In this document: positions 62,904 through 64,000 of the stretch, in pieces
Layout of the letters: every line of letters begins with the position of its first letter
Position numbering within the stretch: position 1 is the stretch's first letter
Assembly: GCF_900130015.1 (NCBI RefSeq)
Contig: NZ_FQXS01000001.1
Location: forward strand, 248,001-312,000
Length of the DNA stretch: 64,000 nucleotides
Reading direction: 5' to 3'
Source: Desulfofustis glycolicus DSM 9705
GTDB lineage: Bacteria > Desulfobacterota > Desulfobulbia > Desulfobulbales > Desulfocapsaceae
The notes under the pieces: generated by a model
What the model saw: only the letters and a program-made list of their open reading frames with translations
Told to the model about the DNA's origin: nothing
Database searches by the model: none
Program-made: the position numbers and the translations under genes

Positions 62904-63446
62904 ATGACCATGATTGCTCGAACCCAGCTCAGCACCCTTTTTCTGCTTTCTGTCGCTTTACTGCTGATTTTGTCGGCTACTGCCACAATCGCGGCAGATG
63001 AATCATCGAACGCTCAGGTCGATGAAGCCACGTCGTCGACAGGAGCGGAGCCATTGGCTATCAAATCGAGTACGGAAACCTTCGAATACCGCATTGAAGG
63101 TCGCGCTGATCCATTCATGCCTTTTATCACCGAGCGTTCCACCCGCAACGAAAATCCGGATGAAATCATCGAGGAAGACAAAATCCTGACCGGCATGCAA
63201 CTCTTTGAGCCGTCTCAGTTGACGCTCGTTGCCCTGATGGCCACAGAGAACGACAAATTCGCAATGGTTCAGGATTTCACCGGCAAAGGCTACATCATCA
63301 AGGAAGGTACGAAGATCGGCAGGCGGGGCGCGGTTTCAGAAATAGCACCGGGCCGGGTTATCATCGAAGAAACAGCCAGGACCCGAAGCGGGGAAATCCT
63401 GACCAACAAAATTGCCATGGTATTAAAGAAAGAGGGAGAAGAATAG
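62904..63446 (+). CDS. pilP: Type IV pilus assembly protein PilP
   Basis: 180 residues. There is an N-terminal hydrophobic signal (LFLLSVALLLILSATATIAA) without the lipobox Cys seen in many PilP lipoproteins. The beta-domain ends in segments typical of PilP: GRADPFMPFI, LFEPSQLTLVALM, GKGYIIKEGTKIG and GRVIIEE. Links PilNO to the PilQ secretin. ATGs at 62904 and 62910 are both possible. Confidence 0.9.
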   Translation: MTMIARTQLSTLFLLSVALLLILSATATIAADESSNAQVDEATSSTGAEPLAIKSSTETFEYRIEGRADPFMPFITERSTRNENPDEIIEEDKILTGMQLFEPSQLTLVALMATENDKFAMVQDFTGKGYIIKEGTKIGRRGAVSEIAPGRVIIEETARTRSGEILTNKIAMVLKKEGEE

Positions 63447-63449
63447 ACA

Positions 63450-64000
63450 ATGTATACACGGCTTATCAAGACCACACTGGCCATCATCTCCGTTATTTGC
63501 CTCTCTCATTCCCTCGCTCAGGTCGCTCCGGCGGCCGACCAGGCGCAAACCGGCAGTGCCTACCAGGTCAGAGCGGTCAAGACGGAGATAGGTTCAGACA
63601 ACTTGTCTCTGCTGCTGATCGGTGAAAGCGCTCCGGCTTATACGGTTTCCGAACGTTTCGATCCATACCGTCTGGTTGTCGACATCGCCGAGGCGGAATT
63701 CAACAGTGAAATCAATCTTGATCAACTCCTCCCGGAAAACGATATCGCCAAGCTCCATCTCTCTATCCTGAAAGACCAAGAGCCGTCTATTGCCCGCCTA
63801 GAATTCGCCCTGGGCGAAGACAGCACGTACGATGTCCAGCGGGTGCTCAACAACCTGCGCATCGAGATCACCGCGCAGCCGGCAGTTGCCGAGACAGCCG
63901 CGGCGACACCATCGCCCCAGGACGATCCTGTTGCCGACTCCTTGTTCGACACACCGACAACTGACGTCGCTATGGCTGAGCCAGCAGAACGGCAGCAAAG
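63450..64000 (+). CDS. pilQ: Type IV pilus secretin PilQ, 3' truncated by window edge
   Basis: The ATG at 63450 follows the pilP stop by 3 bp, with AGGGAGAAG upstream, and the frame runs open to the end of the window (about 183 residues seen). It begins with a signal peptide (TTLAIISVICLSHSLA) and an AMIN domain (SLLLIGESAPAYTVSE, DPYRLVVDIAEAEF). A Pro/Thr/Ala-rich linker follows. The secretin core lies beyond the window. Order and position support pilQ. Confidence 0.87.
   Translation, partial: MYTRLIKTTLAIISVICLSHSLAQVAPAADQAQTGSAYQVRAVKTEIGSDNLSLLLIGESAPAYTVSERFDPYRLVVDIAEAEFNSEINLDQLLPENDIAKLHLSILKDQEPSIARLEFALGEDSTYDVQRVLNNLRIEITAQPAVAETAAATPSPQDDPVADSLFDTPTTDVAMAEPAERQQ

Overview
The window looks like a chromosome segment from a GC-rich anaerobic bacterium of the Desulfobacterota, most likely a sulfate- or sulfur-compound-reducing Desulfobulbales-type organism. 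The clues are a Na+-translocating NADH:quinone reductase, an Mvh-type hydrogenase joined to heterodisulfide-reductase (Hdr) modules, a DsrE-like protein, fused AccA/AccD, and heavy use of selenocysteine. The taxonomic call is inference from gene content; no 16S gene is present.

Layout: 1-3622 holds the 3' part of a hybrid histidine kinase and a convergent HerA-like ATPase. 3909-11010 is a complete apbE-nqrABCDEF-nqrM island on the plus strand. 11373-16452 (minus) carries corC, lnt, prfB (with a programmed +1 frameshift) and a two-CCG-domain Fe-S protein. 16783-20481 (plus) is biotin carboxylase plus a fused AccA-AccD carboxyltransferase. Then come a dsrE-like gene, aroC, a ClC channel, gltBD, and a small membrane protein and a PilZ protein.

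31863-41480 (minus) is the most interesting region. Gene order in the direction of transcription is hydrogenase maturation protease, HdrC/HdrB-like protein, HdrA, MvhD, MvhG, MvhA, a small unknown protein and HypD. Four of these genes are split by an in-frame TGA that sits exactly where a redox- or metal-binding cysteine is expected, and each reading frame continues with family-typical sequence. Each TGA is followed by a short hairpin of bacterial SECIS type; in three of the four the stem and 5-nt loop lie at identical distances from the TGA. I read these as four selenoproteins: MvhA (a [NiFeSe] hydrogenase), MvhD, HdrA and HdrC/B. The HdrA is a tandem double module, and the HdrC/B subunit carries an unusual N-terminal helix-turn-helix domain. 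A naive ORF call would truncate all four proteins.

41755-48015 holds galE, a tautomerase, ligA, a glutaredoxin-like protein, an ABC exporter pair and gshB. 48440-51242 holds a PBP1b-type enzyme and a TPR lipoprotein. 51367-55486 (minus) is a gap-rimI-pgk-tpiA-secG-tRNA-Leu(GAG) cluster ending in a strong terminator. 55687-57112 holds sfsA and queC; 57128-60147 (minus) holds lepB, pyrB and pyrC. The window ends in the start of a type IV pilus operon, pilMNOP and partial pilQ.

Functionally, the window combines H2-linked flavin-based electron bifurcation (Mvh-Hdr) with sodium pumping (Nqr). The same segment contains two UGA-recoding phenomena: Sec insertion in the Hdr-Mvh operon and RF2 autoregulation at prfB. 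A ~142-bp imperfect palindrome occurs twice, each time just upstream of a start codon (prfB and aroC), and appears to be a dispersed repeat family.
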